Source: Actinopolyspora alba
Lineage (GTDB): Bacteria > Actinomycetota > Actinomycetes > Mycobacteriales > Pseudonocardiaceae
DNA length: 64,000 nt
Reading direction: 5' to 3'
Assembly: GCF_900112765.1 (NCBI RefSeq)
Contig: NZ_FOMZ01000006.1
Span: forward strand, 108,580-172,579
Under the pieces are notes generated by a model. The model saw nothing but the letters and a program-made list of their open reading frames with translations. It was not told the DNA's origin and ran no database searches. Shown in pieces: positions 34,499 to 43,197 of this stretch (positions are counted from its first letter, which is position 1; every line of letters starts with the position of its first letter). Made by a program: the position numbers and the translations under genes.

Positions 34499-35547
34499 TT
34501 TCGTACCACCTGTAGGCCGTCCCCGGTCGCCGAGGCGATGTAGATCGTCCCGGTGCGGGGGTTCACCGTCACCGAGTCCGGTTGCCTGACCGTCGGTAGA
34601 CGGTGGGCTTCACGCGGTTGCCCGCCTGCCGTGTCGTAGCCGACGAGTTGGTTGCGTGCGGTCAGTGTGACCCAGGCTAGGTCGCGCCGGGGCGCGAACG
34701 CGAGTCCGTATGGGGAGCCGGGGACGGGATAGCGCTGTTTCATGATCAGGGGTTCGGTGGCGAAGGCCATGATCTCTTCGCCGCGGGTGTCGATCGCCAG
34801 CACGCGGCCGAACGCGTCGGCGATCGCGTTGGTGGCGCCTTCACCGGCGCGCAGCGCTGGCTGCTTGTCGCCGGAGTTGATCTCGATGGGGGTCAGCGAG
34901 GTGGTGAGCCGGTCGAGCACGACGACTGTGGAGCCGCGTCGCACGAGGTCGTCGGCGCCGGGGAATCCGTCGACGCGTTGTTGGATCTCGCCGTCGCGCA
35001 GTATGGCCACGTCGTCGGTTTGGGGACGGCTGACGAAGAGTTCGTCGCCGACGTCGAGTGCGTCGGCGGGTGAGCCCGGCACGTCGGTGCGTTGGGTGAT
35101 CCGTGCGGTGTTCGGATCGATGCGGGCGACGGTGTTGGCCTCGGGCAGTGCTGCCAGCAGGGTTGTGCCGTCCGGGCTGAGGCGCAGCGAGCTCGCCGGG
35201 GCGGGAAGTTCGACGGTGCGGGGTTTCTGTCGTGGTGCGTTGGTGTCGAACAGGCTGATTCGGGCGGTGTCGGTGTTGGCCAGGGCGAGGGTGTGTCGTC
35301 GTGGGACGAGCGTGATGTGTTCGGCGGCGGGGGCGGGTACGACCGTGCCTGCCGGTTGGGTTCGTGCTTGGGGGGCGGGGGCTGGTGTGGCCGAGGTGAG
35401 CTGGTCGGTGACCTGCAGTGGGCGGGAGGTGTTGTCGCCGGAGCATGCGGTCAGTAGCGCGACTGCGGCCAGGCATGTGGTGATCAGGCGACGCAACGAC
35501 GATCTCCCCTGGGGTGCGGGAACGGGCTGGTTCCCAGGGTCTCGCAT
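34495..35547 (-). CDS. LppL-like YVTN beta-propeller lipoprotein
   Basis: A 350-residue exported lipoprotein. The N-terminus RRLITTCLAAVALLTACSG has a signal peptide and lipobox LLTAC. Repeated beta-propeller blades follow (ISLFDTNAPRQKPRTVELPAPASSLRLSPDGTTLLAALPEAN; VTVNPRTGTIYIASATGDGLQVV). By synteny with DUF5703, UppP and the histidine phosphatase it corresponds to mycobacterial LppL (Rv2138). Role unknown, presumably cell-surface. The stop overlaps the next gene's TTG. Confidence 0.85.
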   Translation of the reverse strand: MRDPGNQPVPAPQGRSSLRRLITTCLAAVALLTACSGDNTSRPLQVTDQLTSATPAPAPQARTQPAGTVVPAPAAEHITLVPRRHTLALANTDTARISLFDTNAPRQKPRTVELPAPASSLRLSPDGTTLLAALPEANTVARIDPNTARITQRTDVPGSPADALDVGDELFVSRPQTDDVAILRDGEIQQRVDGFPGADDLVRRGSTVVVLDRLTTSLTPIEINSGDKQPALRAGEGATNAIADAFGRVLAIDTRGEEIMAFATEPLIMKQRYPVPGSPYGLAFAPRRDLAWVTLTARNQLVGYDTAGGQPREAHRLPTVRQPDSVTVNPRTGTIYIASATGDGLQVVRN

Positions 35548-35610
35548 CCGGTTGTGGGGCTGTGACAGGGTTGCTTGTCGCGGTGTGCGGTGTGGCCCGG
35601 GGTGGGTGGT

Positions 35611-36600
35611 TCAGTGGTCGTTGTGCGGGTCGCTGACGTCGTCGAGTGCGGCTTGGATGGCCGGTGGGAGAGTGATCTCCTCACAGCCGAGGCAGGTTTT
35701 GAGTTGTTCGTGGGTGCGGGCGCCGAGCACGGGGGCACCCACGGTGGGGCGGTCGCGGATCCAGGCGAGCGCGACGGCCGCGGGAGAGGCGCCGAGTCCG
35801 TCGGCGGCGGTGGTCACGGCGTGCGTGATGCGTGCGGCGCGGGTGGCGTCGTGGTGGTCGATGTAGGCCGTCATCTTCGGGTCCGCGCCGCGGGAGTCGG
35901 GTGGGGTTTCGTCGAGGTATTTGCCGGTGAGGACGCCGCGGCCGAGTGGGGCTTGGGCGAGTACGGAGATCTGGTGGTGCTCGGCAGCGGGGAGTAGTCG
36001 GTTTTCCGGTGTGCGCCGCAGCAGGGAGTACTCGGTTTGTGTGCTGGCCAGTGGTAGGTGTGTGGGGAGTGCCCGGCGCAGTGTGGCGGTGGTGGCCAGT
36101 TGCCAGCTGTGTTGTTCGGACAGCCCGATGTAGCGCACTTTTCCGCTGTTGACGGCGTGTTGGAGTGTGTCCAGGGTTTCGCGCAGGGGGATGTTCGGGT
36201 TCCAGCCTCGTAGTTGCCACAGGTCGATGTGTTCCACGCGCAGGCGGCGTAGTGAGCCGTGCAGGCAGTCGAGCAGGTTGGCGCGGGATGTGGCTCGGGG
36301 CTCGGTTTGGGTGGCGATGGTCAGTCGTTCGCGGGGGAAGGTGGTTTCCAGCAGTTCACCGAGGATGGCTTCGCTGCGGCCCTGTTGGTAGGTGGGTGAG
36401 GTTTCCAGCAGGGTTCCGCCGGCTTCGTGGAATGTGGCCAGTTGGGCGGCTGCTTGGTCGGTGTGAGTGCTGTATCCCCAATTCATGGTGCCCAGTGCGA
36501 GTCGGGACACCTGTAGGCCGGTGTTGCCGAGTTGTCGTTGTCGCACGAGGGCACAGCGTATGCCTGGTGCGGCCGTTTCGCTTTGTGTCGGGTTCGACAC
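35611..36600 (-). CDS. Aldo/keto reductase family protein lacking most catalytic residues
   Basis: A 329-residue AKR-fold protein (RQLGNTGLQVSRLALGTMNWG at the start; QAPLGRGVLTGKYL and PVLGARTHEQL near the end, the latter the NADPH-binding region). The catalytic tetrad Asp-Tyr-Lys-His is degenerate. The usual DTADVY is ETSPTY (Asp to Glu 66, Tyr 71 kept), the usual ATK is ATQ (Lys to Gln 98), and the His in QLH is QLR (Arg 131). It is therefore probably not a normal reductase and may be a binding or regulatory pseudo-enzyme. Start GTG 36600 or GTG 36546. Divergent from uppP. Confidence 0.85.
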   Translation of the reverse strand: MSNPTQSETAAPGIRCALVRQRQLGNTGLQVSRLALGTMNWGYSTHTDQAAAQLATFHEAGGTLLETSPTYQQGRSEAILGELLETTFPRERLTIATQTEPRATSRANLLDCLHGSLRRLRVEHIDLWQLRGWNPNIPLRETLDTLQHAVNSGKVRYIGLSEQHSWQLATTATLRRALPTHLPLASTQTEYSLLRRTPENRLLPAAEHHQISVLAQAPLGRGVLTGKYLDETPPDSRGADPKMTAYIDHHDATRAARITHAVTTAADGLGASPAAVALAWIRDRPTVGAPVLGARTHEQLKTCLGCEEITLPPAIQAALDDVSDPHNDH

Positions 36601-36814
36601 AATCCGTTCGTGTGGTGGCGCGTATCACAACGACGCTGTGGGTGTGGGGTGGGGCGGGGGTGTTGCGTGGTGGTCTGTTCTTTTCGGGAAAGCGGGTTTG
36701 CCCTGGGGTTGTCGGTTGTGGGGGCGCTCCTGAGCTGGTTCGGGGGATGCTGCAAGATCTTTGGGGCGGGAGGGGTTGTAGAGATGGCGTCCCGGTGGGG
36801 CGCGAAATTCGACT

Positions 36815-37663
36815 GTGCTGGAGTGGGTTTCGTTGACGTGGTTGCAGGCCGTGGTGCTTGCGGTGGTTCAAGGGCTGACTGAATTTCTGCCCGTCTCGTC
36901 GTCGGGGCATTTGCGGATCGTGTCGCAGTTGCTGTTCGATACCGATGCCGGGGCTTCGTTCACGGCGGTTACCCAGATCGGCACGGAGCTGGCTGTGGTG
37001 ATCTATTTCTTCGGCGATATCGTGCGGCTGGTCGGAACGTGGTTTCGCGGGATGGTCAACGCCGAGATTCGCCGGACGCAGGATTACCGGTTGGCGTGGT
37101 ACGTCATCGTGGGTAGCATTCCCATCGGCATTCTGGGTTTCTTTTTCCAGGATCTCATTCGTGGTGCGTTGCGCAGTTTGTGGATCACCGCTACGACGTT
37201 GATCGTGTTCGGTCTGCTGTTGGGGGTGGCCGAGCGTTACGGGCCGCAGTTGCGTAAGCAGGCGGAGTTGCGGCTCAGCGATGGTGTGCTGATGGGGTTG
37301 GCGCAGTCGTTGGCGTTGGTGCCGGGTGTTTCCCGGTCCGGCGGCACGATCACCGCGGGGTTGGCGTTGGGGCTGAACCGGTCCACGGCGGTGCGGTTCT
37401 CCTTCTTGCTGGCGATTCCGGCGGTGTTCGCCGCGGGGTTGTTGGAGCTGGGTCATGTGTTCAATCCCGAGGGGCCGGGTGTGCAGCCCAGCGGTCCGCA
37501 GATGCTGGTGGCCACGATTCTGGCCGGTTTGGTCGGTTACGCCTGCATCGCGTGGTTGTTGCGGTATGTGGAAAAGCACAGCGTTTACCTGTTCGTCTGG
37601 TGGCGTGTGATCGTCGGTGTGGCGGTGTACGCGTTGTTGACGTTCGGGGTGCTGCAGGCCTGA
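36815..37663 (+). CDS. uppP: Undecaprenyl-diphosphatase UppP (BacA)
   Basis: A 282-residue membrane phosphatase that recycles undecaprenyl diphosphate to the monophosphate carrier for cell-wall synthesis and gives bacitracin tolerance. Both signature motifs are present: [15 protein letters not shown] and [18 protein letters not shown]. About eight hydrophobic segments. The GTG at 36815 gives the longest form; GTG 36827 or TTG 36833 are possible and fit UppP length better. Followed 36 bases later by the histidine phosphatase gene, as in mycobacteria. Confidence 0.95.
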   Translation: MLEWVSLTWLQAVVLAVVQGLTEFLPVSSSGHLRIVSQLLFDTDAGASFTAVTQIGTELAVVIYFFGDIVRLVGTWFRGMVNAEIRRTQDYRLAWYVIVGSIPIGILGFFFQDLIRGALRSLWITATTLIVFGLLLGVAERYGPQLRKQAELRLSDGVLMGLAQSLALVPGVSRSGGTITAGLALGLNRSTAVRFSFLLAIPAVFAAGLLELGHVFNPEGPGVQPSGPQMLVATILAGLVGYACIAWLLRYVEKHSVYLFVWWRVIVGVAVYALLTFGVLQA

Positions 37664-37699
37664 CCCAAGCGGGGTCCGAGCGGCACGTATGCTGGCGCC

Positions 37700-38386
37700 G
37701 TGGCGACGGTGATTTTGCTGCGACATGCCCGTTCGGCGGCCAACGGCGCCGGTACGCTCGCCGGTCGCACGCCTGGTGTCGGGTTGGACGAGCGCGGGAG
37801 GGCGCAGGCTGCCGGCCTGGCCGAGCGGCTTGCGCCCGTCCCGTTACGAGCTTTGGTGGCTTCGCCGCTGCGGCGTTGTGTCGACACGCTGTCCGGGCTT
37901 TCCGGGCAGCGTGGTCTGGCGGTGGAGACCGAGCAGGATCTGGCCGAGGTCGACTACGGTGACTGGACCGGGCGTTCGGTGCGGGAGTTGAGTGAGGAGC
38001 CGCAGTGGAAGGTGGTGCAGCAGCACCCTTCGGCCGCGGTGTTTCCCGGTGGTGAAGGGCTGGCCGGGGTGCAGGCCAGGGCCGTGGCCGCGGTGCGTGC
38101 GCACGACGCGCGGTTGGCGGCCGAGCACGGCGAGGAAGCGGTGTGGCTGGCGTGCACGCACGGCGATGTGATCAAGGGGATTCTGGCCGACGCGTTGGGG
38201 CTGCATCTGGACGGTTTTCAGCGGATCGTGGTCGAGCCGTGTTCGTTCAGCGTGGTGCGCTACACCGACACGAGGCCGTTCGTGCTGCGGATCAATGACA
38301 CCGGCACCGACCTGTCTGGGCTGTTGCCCGCCGAGCGGGAGGAAACCTCGGGCGATGCCGTGGTTGGGGGGTCGACGGGCGGTTGA
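37700..38386 (+). CDS. Histidine phosphatase family protein (MSMEG_4193 type)
   Basis: A 228-residue phosphoglycerate-mutase-like phosphatase. The catalytic RHA motif is LLRHARSAANGAGTLAGRTPG near the N-terminus, the second His is in LACTHGDVIKGIL, with Arg in ASPLRRCVDT and the acid in DLAEVDYGDWTG. Position right after uppP matches the mycobacterial arrangement (Rv2135c/Rv2136c). The GTG start at 37700 was chosen from the family N-terminus ATVILLRHA. Its stop overlaps the next gene as TTGA. Confidence 0.92.
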   Translation: MATVILLRHARSAANGAGTLAGRTPGVGLDERGRAQAAGLAERLAPVPLRALVASPLRRCVDTLSGLSGQRGLAVETEQDLAEVDYGDWTGRSVRELSEEPQWKVVQQHPSAAVFPGGEGLAGVQARAVAAVRAHDARLAAEHGEEAVWLACTHGDVIKGILADALGLHLDGFQRIVVEPCSFSVVRYTDTRPFVLRINDTGTDLSGLLPAEREETSGDAVVGGSTGG

Positions 38387-38844
38387 CTGGTTCGCGCCGT
38401 TATCCCGTGCTCGATTTGAGCGCGTTTCTGGTGGGCTCGTGGTCGTTGCACCGAACGATTCTCTCGCCGGAGGGGGAGCGGTGGGGTGAGTTCACCGGTT
38501 CGGCATCGTTCGCGCCCGCTGGTGAGGTGTTGACCTATCGGGAGCGGGGAACGCTGCGGCTCGGTGGTTATCAGGGCTCGGCTTTTCGGCAACTGCGGTA
38601 TCAGCCGACCGGGCCGGGGCAGGCCGCGGTGTATTTCGACTACGGGGATTTCTTCCACGAGTTGGATCTGCGTGAGGGGTACTGCGACACCAGTCATCCG
38701 TGTCGCGACGATTTCTACCGCGGTGAGTTCGAGGTGCTCGACGCCGACACGTGGTGGCAGTGCTGGGAGGTCTTCGGGCCGACGAAGAACCACACGCTGC
38801 GTACCGAGTTCCGCCGCGACGACTCCGGGGGACGGGAAACGTGA
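38383..38844 (+). CDS. DUF6314 family protein
   Basis: A 153-residue protein probably adopting a lipocalin-like beta barrel. Typical DUF6314 features are FLVGSWSLHRTILSP, GEFTGSASFAP, VYFDYGDFFHELDL, SHPCRDDFYRGEF and the closing WEVFGPTKNHTLRTEF. TTG start overlapping the phosphatase stop (TTGA). Function unknown. Confidence 0.82.
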   Translation: MTGSRRYPVLDLSAFLVGSWSLHRTILSPEGERWGEFTGSASFAPAGEVLTYRERGTLRLGGYQGSAFRQLRYQPTGPGQAAVYFDYGDFFHELDLREGYCDTSHPCRDDFYRGEFEVLDADTWWQCWEVFGPTKNHTLRTEFRRDDSGGRET

Positions 38845-39597
38845 ATGCGGCACCGTGTCGAACTCCGCGGTGAGGACGAGATCGGGCTGCTGAGCTCGGC
38901 GGGTGCTGCCGTGGCCGCCGCGTTGACGGGCGTGGGCGGGCGGATACTTCCCGGGGCGTTTCCCGCCGATCTCGAGCGGGCCGCGGTGGCGTCGCTGGCC
39001 GAGTGCGGCGCGGCGCCCGCGGTACCGATCCCCGACGGTGGCGCACGTGCGTTGTCGCTCTCGCGTAACGAGGTGGTCTGCGGTGGCCCACCCGTGGGGG
39101 AGCGTCTGGAAGCCGGTGAGCTGGTGACTGTGGAGTGTGCCGCGAGCGTGGCCGGTTGGTGCGCGTGGTCGGCGTTCGGGGCGTCGGTGGGGGTTCCCGC
39201 CGAGTCGGATCTTCGGTTGACCGGGACGGCTGCCGAGGCACTGCGCAGCGGCATCGGAGCCGTGTCGGTGGGCAACCGGCTGGGGGAGGTCGCGCACGCG
39301 ATCGGGGTGGTCGCGCGGGGCGCAGGCTGCGGCATGCCGGTGGCGTGCGGCTACGGGATCGGCCGCCGATTGCGTGAAGGACCTGTCGTCCCGGCGCCCG
39401 GGAAGCGGTCGACGGGCGTGACGTCGCGTCCGGGACTGGTGTTCACGGTCGTGGCCGGGGTTTGCGACAGCGGCAGTGACGAGGGGGTGCGCGGGCAGGA
39501 CGGTGTCGTGGTCACCGGCGACGGCAGTCGGGCGTGCGTGTTCGGCCACACCGTGGCGGTCACCCGGTGGGGGCCACGGGTGCTGACCAGCTCGTGA
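38845..39597 (+). CDS. Degenerate M24/methionine aminopeptidase-like protein
   Basis: A 250-residue protein with the pita-bread fold outline of type I MetAP (SRNEVVCGGPP, LEAGELVTVECAASVAGW, GYGIGRRLREGP, TVAVT) but every expected metal or catalytic residue is changed. The HGIP His is Gly 80, the two Asp ligands read Glu 98 and Trp 108, the GHGIG His is Tyr, the FHE His is Arg, the EPM Glu is Val, and the last Glu (E-H-T) is Gly. It should not bind the dimetal centre and is best seen as a pseudo-enzyme. It starts directly after the DUF6314 stop, so the two are probably co-translated. Confidence 0.75.
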   Translation: MRHRVELRGEDEIGLLSSAGAAVAAALTGVGGRILPGAFPADLERAAVASLAECGAAPAVPIPDGGARALSLSRNEVVCGGPPVGERLEAGELVTVECAASVAGWCAWSAFGASVGVPAESDLRLTGTAAEALRSGIGAVSVGNRLGEVAHAIGVVARGAGCGMPVACGYGIGRRLREGPVVPAPGKRSTGVTSRPGLVFTVVAGVCDSGSDEGVRGQDGVVVTGDGSRACVFGHTVAVTRWGPRVLTSS

Positions 39598-39750
39598 TCA
39601 CCCGTTTTCCCCGCCACGGGTGGGCTGCGGGGAGGCTCTCACCGGTGCCGACGCGGTGGTGTTGCCGCTGGCGGGGCTGCCGACCGCGCCCGGACGGACT
39701 GGGTAGTTTCACGGATGCCCGGTCACGGGTGAGCTCGTCACCGTGGGGGC

Positions 39751-40182
39751 ATGAGCGGACGGCGACTCGCGAGAGGGATCTACCGCGATCTGATCAGCGG
39801 CGTGGTGCTGGCGCTGTTGACCGCCTCGTGCTGGTGGGTCTGGATGGCGTGGGACAACGGTTATCACACCGACCCGGCGACGGGAGCGACCAGCGGCCCG
39901 TACCAGGCGTGGCAGGTGATCGGCTGCGTCGTGTGCCTGATCGGGTTGGGGGTGCTCGCCACTGTCAGACTTCCCTGGTGGCTGGTGCTCGCGGTCATGC
40001 CGTTGTCGTTCACCGCGGCGTGGTCGTGGACGGCCGCCGGCACTGACGGCACCGGGCTGTGGGGTGTAGGTGCGGTGCTGGTCTTTACCGGCATGCTGGC
40101 CGGAACGGGGCTCGTCACCGGACTGACCACCCTCGTTCGTTCCAGCGGCAAGCGAGCCGGGAAACCCCCGTCGGGCCGGTGA
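39751..40182 (+). CDS. Hypothetical four-helix membrane protein
   Basis: A 143-residue integral membrane protein with four hydrophobic segments (GVVLALLTASCWWVWMAW; AWQVIGCVVCLIGLGVLATV; WLVLAVMPLSFTAAWSW; GVGAVLVFTGMLAGTGLVTGL) and a basic C-terminus. No family recognised. The ATG at 39751 follows GTGGGGGC. It stands alone between the M24-like and acetyltransferase genes. Confidence 0.75.
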   Translation: MSGRRLARGIYRDLISGVVLALLTASCWWVWMAWDNGYHTDPATGATSGPYQAWQVIGCVVCLIGLGVLATVRLPWWLVLAVMPLSFTAAWSWTAAGTDGTGLWGVGAVLVFTGMLAGTGLVTGLTTLVRSSGKRAGKPPSGR

Positions 40183-40312
40183 GAATCCCGCCGCTGGGCA
40201 GTCGGGGGCCGTGAGGACAGCGTAAGCAGAGTCATAGGGATCGCTCACGGTTCGACAGAGGCCACGCGCGCCCGAAGTGACACGATCTGGCGACCGCTGC
40301 CCTGGAGCCACG

Positions 40313-40843
40313 ATGATCCGTGACCGCAGAAACGAGGACCTCGATCGCCTGTGCGACCTCCTGAGCGAGTTGGACGACCAAGCCCACGTCCTCGGAACAC
40401 GACCACCGCGGGACTGGCTGCAGGAGGTCGACGCCGAGCGCTCGTGGGTGTTCGACCAGGCACCGGTGAGCGCCGCCCCGACCCGGAACGTGGTCGGCCA
40501 CGTCCAGATCTACCTCCCGCCCGAGGCCCGCTGGGTCCACGACGTCGCGGCACGGACCGGTCGACGGGTCGGCGAGCTGCTGGTGATCGGGCGAGTGTTC
40601 GTGAAACCGGCCAAGCACGCCTACGGCATCGCGCGATACCTGCTCAAGGAATCGGTGAAACACGTCGAAACGCGCGGGAGTCTGCCCGTGCTGGATCCCG
40701 CCGACCTCGCCCTCATCCCACCGTCACTGTGCGCCAAGCTCGGTTTCAGAGAACTCCACACCGAGGACCACACCCCGACCCCCTGGCCAGGGCAGAGTGA
40801 CCCACAAGGCCCGATGACCACCGACTTCCCACTGATTTCCTGA
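40313..40843 (+). CDS. GNAT family N-acetyltransferase
   Basis: A 176-residue protein. The N-terminus MIRDRRNEDLDRLCDLLSELD is the usual GNAT beginning. The acetyl-CoA site is diverged but visible in ELLVIGRVFVKPAKHAYGIARYLLKESVKHVE. The C-terminal KLGFREL supports the fold. The ATG at 40313 gives the standard start. Substrate unknown. Confidence 0.72.
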   Translation: MIRDRRNEDLDRLCDLLSELDDQAHVLGTRPPRDWLQEVDAERSWVFDQAPVSAAPTRNVVGHVQIYLPPEARWVHDVAARTGRRVGELLVIGRVFVKPAKHAYGIARYLLKESVKHVETRGSLPVLDPADLALIPPSLCAKLGFRELHTEDHTPTPWPGQSDPQGPMTTDFPLIS

Positions 40844-40981
40844 GACAGCCCTGGTCGGAGGAACACCAGCTCGTGGCTTCGCCTCGCGGCTGCGGCGCCC
40901 GGAAGGTGCTGTTTCAGTGGGGTTCCTGCAACGAGATGGGATTCGAAGGGGACAGTCGTGGGTATTTGGTAAGCCTGGATC

Positions 40982-41410
40982 ATGAACTTGCCCTTGGCAG
41001 GACATGTTGCCTTCGTTGCCGGCGGCACCCGTGGCGGTGGCCGTGGTATCGCGACCGAACTCGGCGCCGCCGGTGCCACGGTATACGTCACCGGCCGCAG
41101 CACCCGCGCCGCCAAATCCGATCTGGACCGTCCCGAAACGATCGAGGACACCGCCGAGTACGGCAAGGACCCCCATTTCGCACATTCGGAAACACCGGCC
41201 TTCCTCGGCCGTGCCGTGGTCGCCCTCGCCACGGACCCCGACGTGTTGTCCAAGACCGGGCAGTCACTGGCGACGTGGGATCTGGCGGAAGAATACGGCT
41301 TCACCGACAGAGACGGCAGTCAACCGCACTGGGGGCGCTATTTCCGCCACACACTCGCACCCCAACTCGACACCGTCGTCGACGGACTCACACAAGATCC
41401 CGTTCAGTGA
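40982..41410 (+). pseudogene. Short-chain dehydrogenase remnant with a large in-frame internal deletion
   Basis: The ORF is 142 residues. The first ~60 are a normal SDR N-terminus (LAGHVAFVAGGTRGGGRGIATELGAAGATVYVTGR, DRPETIEDTAE). The last ~80 are the usual C-terminus of the same SDR subfamily (PHFAHSETPAFLGRAVVALATDP..GQSLATWDLAEEYGFTDRDGSQP). About 150 residues in between are missing, including the active-site Ser and YxxxK. The junction near GAGTACGGCAAGGAC (about 41155-41170) is in frame. No NAD(P) enzyme activity expected; remnant rather than functional gene. Confidence 0.8.
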
Positions 41411-41480
41411 GGGATCCGCTCAGCGACGCGTCCGGTCGGGATCGTGCGAGTCTCCGGACGGTGCCGGTAGGCTCGGCGGC

Positions 41481-42362
41481 ATGGCCCAGATCGACTTCGT
41501 TTCTCGCGTCGGCGTGTGGTGGACCAGCGACCTGTGGTCGATCAACGATGTGATCACCCGTGCCCGTGAGATCGAGCGGCTCGGCTACGGTTCGCTGTTC
41601 TACGGCGAAGCCGGTGGTAAGGAGACCTTCACCCAGGCCGCCGCGCTGTTGGGCGGCACCGAACGGCTGGTGGTCGGCACCGGCATCGCCAACATCCATG
41701 CCCGCAGCGCCCCGGCCAGCGAGTCCGGTGCCCGCACCCTCGCCGCGCTGCACCCGGGCCGTTTCGTGCTCGGGCTGGGGGTCAGTCACGCCCCGCTGGT
41801 GGAGCACAGCTACGCCGGTTCCTACTCCCGACCGCTGAGCACCATGCGTGACTACCTGCGAACCATGGACGCGGTCCCGGAGGGGATCGAGCCGGGTGCG
41901 CAGCGCCCGGCCCGGCTGTTGGCCGCGCTCGGACCGAAGATGATCGAGTTGTCCGGTACCGCCGCCGACGGGGCACACCCGTACCTGGTGACCCCGGAGC
42001 ACACCGCGCACACCCGCGAGCGGCTCGGTCCCGACAAGTGGGTGGTCAGCGAGCAGGCTGTCGCGCTCACCACGGATCGGGAGGCCGGTCTGCGGCGTGC
42101 GCACCAGCACCTGCACATGTACTCGCAGCTGCCGAACTACCAGAACTCCTGGCTGCGGCAGGGATTCGACGAATCCGACCTGGTCATCGGCGGCTCGGAC
42201 AAGCTGGCCGAAGGCATGGTCGCCATGGGCGACGCCGGGACGGTCGCCACGCACGTGCGGCGGCACCTGGACGCGGGCGCCGACCACGTGCTCGTGCAAG
42301 TCCTCGACGACGATCCGCTGCCCGCGCTGCGCGAACTCGCCCCGACCCTCGGGTTGAGCTGA
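41481..42362 (+). CDS. LLM class F420-dependent oxidoreductase (TIGR03620 type)
   Basis: A 293-residue luciferase-like monooxygenase-fold protein. Features are VGVWWTSDLWSINDVITRAREIERLGYGSLFYGEAGGKETFTQAAALL, VGTGIANIHARSAPASESGARTLAALHPGRFVLGLGVSHAPLVE and the C-terminal VQVLDDDPLPALRELAPTLG. In actinobacteria this subgroup uses cofactor F420. The ATG at 41481 matches the family start (the open frame upstream overlaps the SDR remnant). Substrate unknown. Confidence 0.9.
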   Translation: MAQIDFVSRVGVWWTSDLWSINDVITRAREIERLGYGSLFYGEAGGKETFTQAAALLGGTERLVVGTGIANIHARSAPASESGARTLAALHPGRFVLGLGVSHAPLVEHSYAGSYSRPLSTMRDYLRTMDAVPEGIEPGAQRPARLLAALGPKMIELSGTAADGAHPYLVTPEHTAHTRERLGPDKWVVSEQAVALTTDREAGLRRAHQHLHMYSQLPNYQNSWLRQGFDESDLVIGGSDKLAEGMVAMGDAGTVATHVRRHLDAGADHVLVQVLDDDPLPALRELAPTLGLS

Positions 42363-42530
42363 ACACCCACGATCCCGGACGGCTACCTCACCACGACCAA
42401 GCAGTGACCCTTACCTCGCGGCTCGCCGTAGCGACCTGGCGACGACGCCCGGTACGGGCAGTTGACGAGCTGGATACCGTCGTCGGGGAAGAACTTCAGG
42501 CACTGGCCGACACGCAGGGACTGCTCGGGG

Positions 42531-43136
42531 TCAGTCCTCTCCCAGTTTGATGTGATCCGCGGGGACTTCCGCGTGGGAATGGCAGCGGAACGTGGCCAGG
42601 TGCAGGGCGATGAGTTCGTAGGTGCCGATCACTGTGACCAGCTCGACCAAGCTTTGGTATCCGAGTACCTCCACAGCCTCCTCGTAGAGGGTGTCGGGCA
42701 CGTTTCCGTAGGAGACCAGCGAACGACTGATCCGCTGGACGGCCTGTTCCCGTCGGTCCAGCGTGTCCAGCGGTTGCTGGAATTCTATGCGGCGCAGAAT
42801 GGTTTCCGGAAGTCCGGCGGCGCGCGCCACTCGTTCGTGCGCGTACCATATGTAGTCGGCCTTGCGCTGGACCGCGAGGGTCAGCACCGCGATCTCTCGT
42901 TCACTATCGGAAAGTTGGATGCTGGTCATCGAGGTGGTAGCCAGCCGTACCACTAGATCGTGGAGTTTCGGGGAGTACAGCGCGGCGTTGAAAGGACCCA
43001 ACATGTGGTCGTCGTTGTCGACTACGTCGAACGTGCTGTGAAAGGTGTCGATGATCTTCTCGCGTAGTTCGACTCCGGCTGGTGAGAGGTCTTCAACGGC
43101 AAGCAGGGGTAGCCGGTTGTCCTGATGGAATTCCAT
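42531..43136 (-). CDS. Carboxymuconolactone decarboxylase-like protein in the PKS operon
   Basis: A 201-residue helical CMD/AhpD-fold protein. The active-site helix reads LTLAVQRKADYIWYAHERVARAAGLPETIL: His is kept, but there is no CxxC pair, so alkylhydroperoxidase activity is unlikely. The ATG at 43136 follows GAGGAGAACCCC. Last gene of the five-gene operon; such proteins appear in polyketide clusters as small redox or decarboxylation accessories, but its reaction here is unknown. Confidence 0.82.
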   Translation of the reverse strand: MEFHQDNRLPLLAVEDLSPAGVELREKIIDTFHSTFDVVDNDDHMLGPFNAALYSPKLHDLVVRLATTSMTSIQLSDSEREIAVLTLAVQRKADYIWYAHERVARAAGLPETILRRIEFQQPLDTLDRREQAVQRISRSLVSYGNVPDTLYEEAVEVLGYQSLVELVTVIGTYELIALHLATFRCHSHAEVPADHIKLGED

Positions 43137-43197
43137 GGGGTTCTCCTCGGTGTGGGTGCTCGGACATGTTGCTTCCGCGATTGAATTTGCTCGGGAG

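Noticed and set aside
42383..42537. Minus-strand open stretch reading LRVGQCLKFFPDDGIQLVNC, then PYRASSPGRYGEPRGKGHCL, ending at a TAG
   Set aside because: It looks like the end of a Cys-containing exported protein, but it has no start codon or ribosome site of its own and runs into the CMD-like gene in another frame. Perhaps a remnant; not enough to call a gene.
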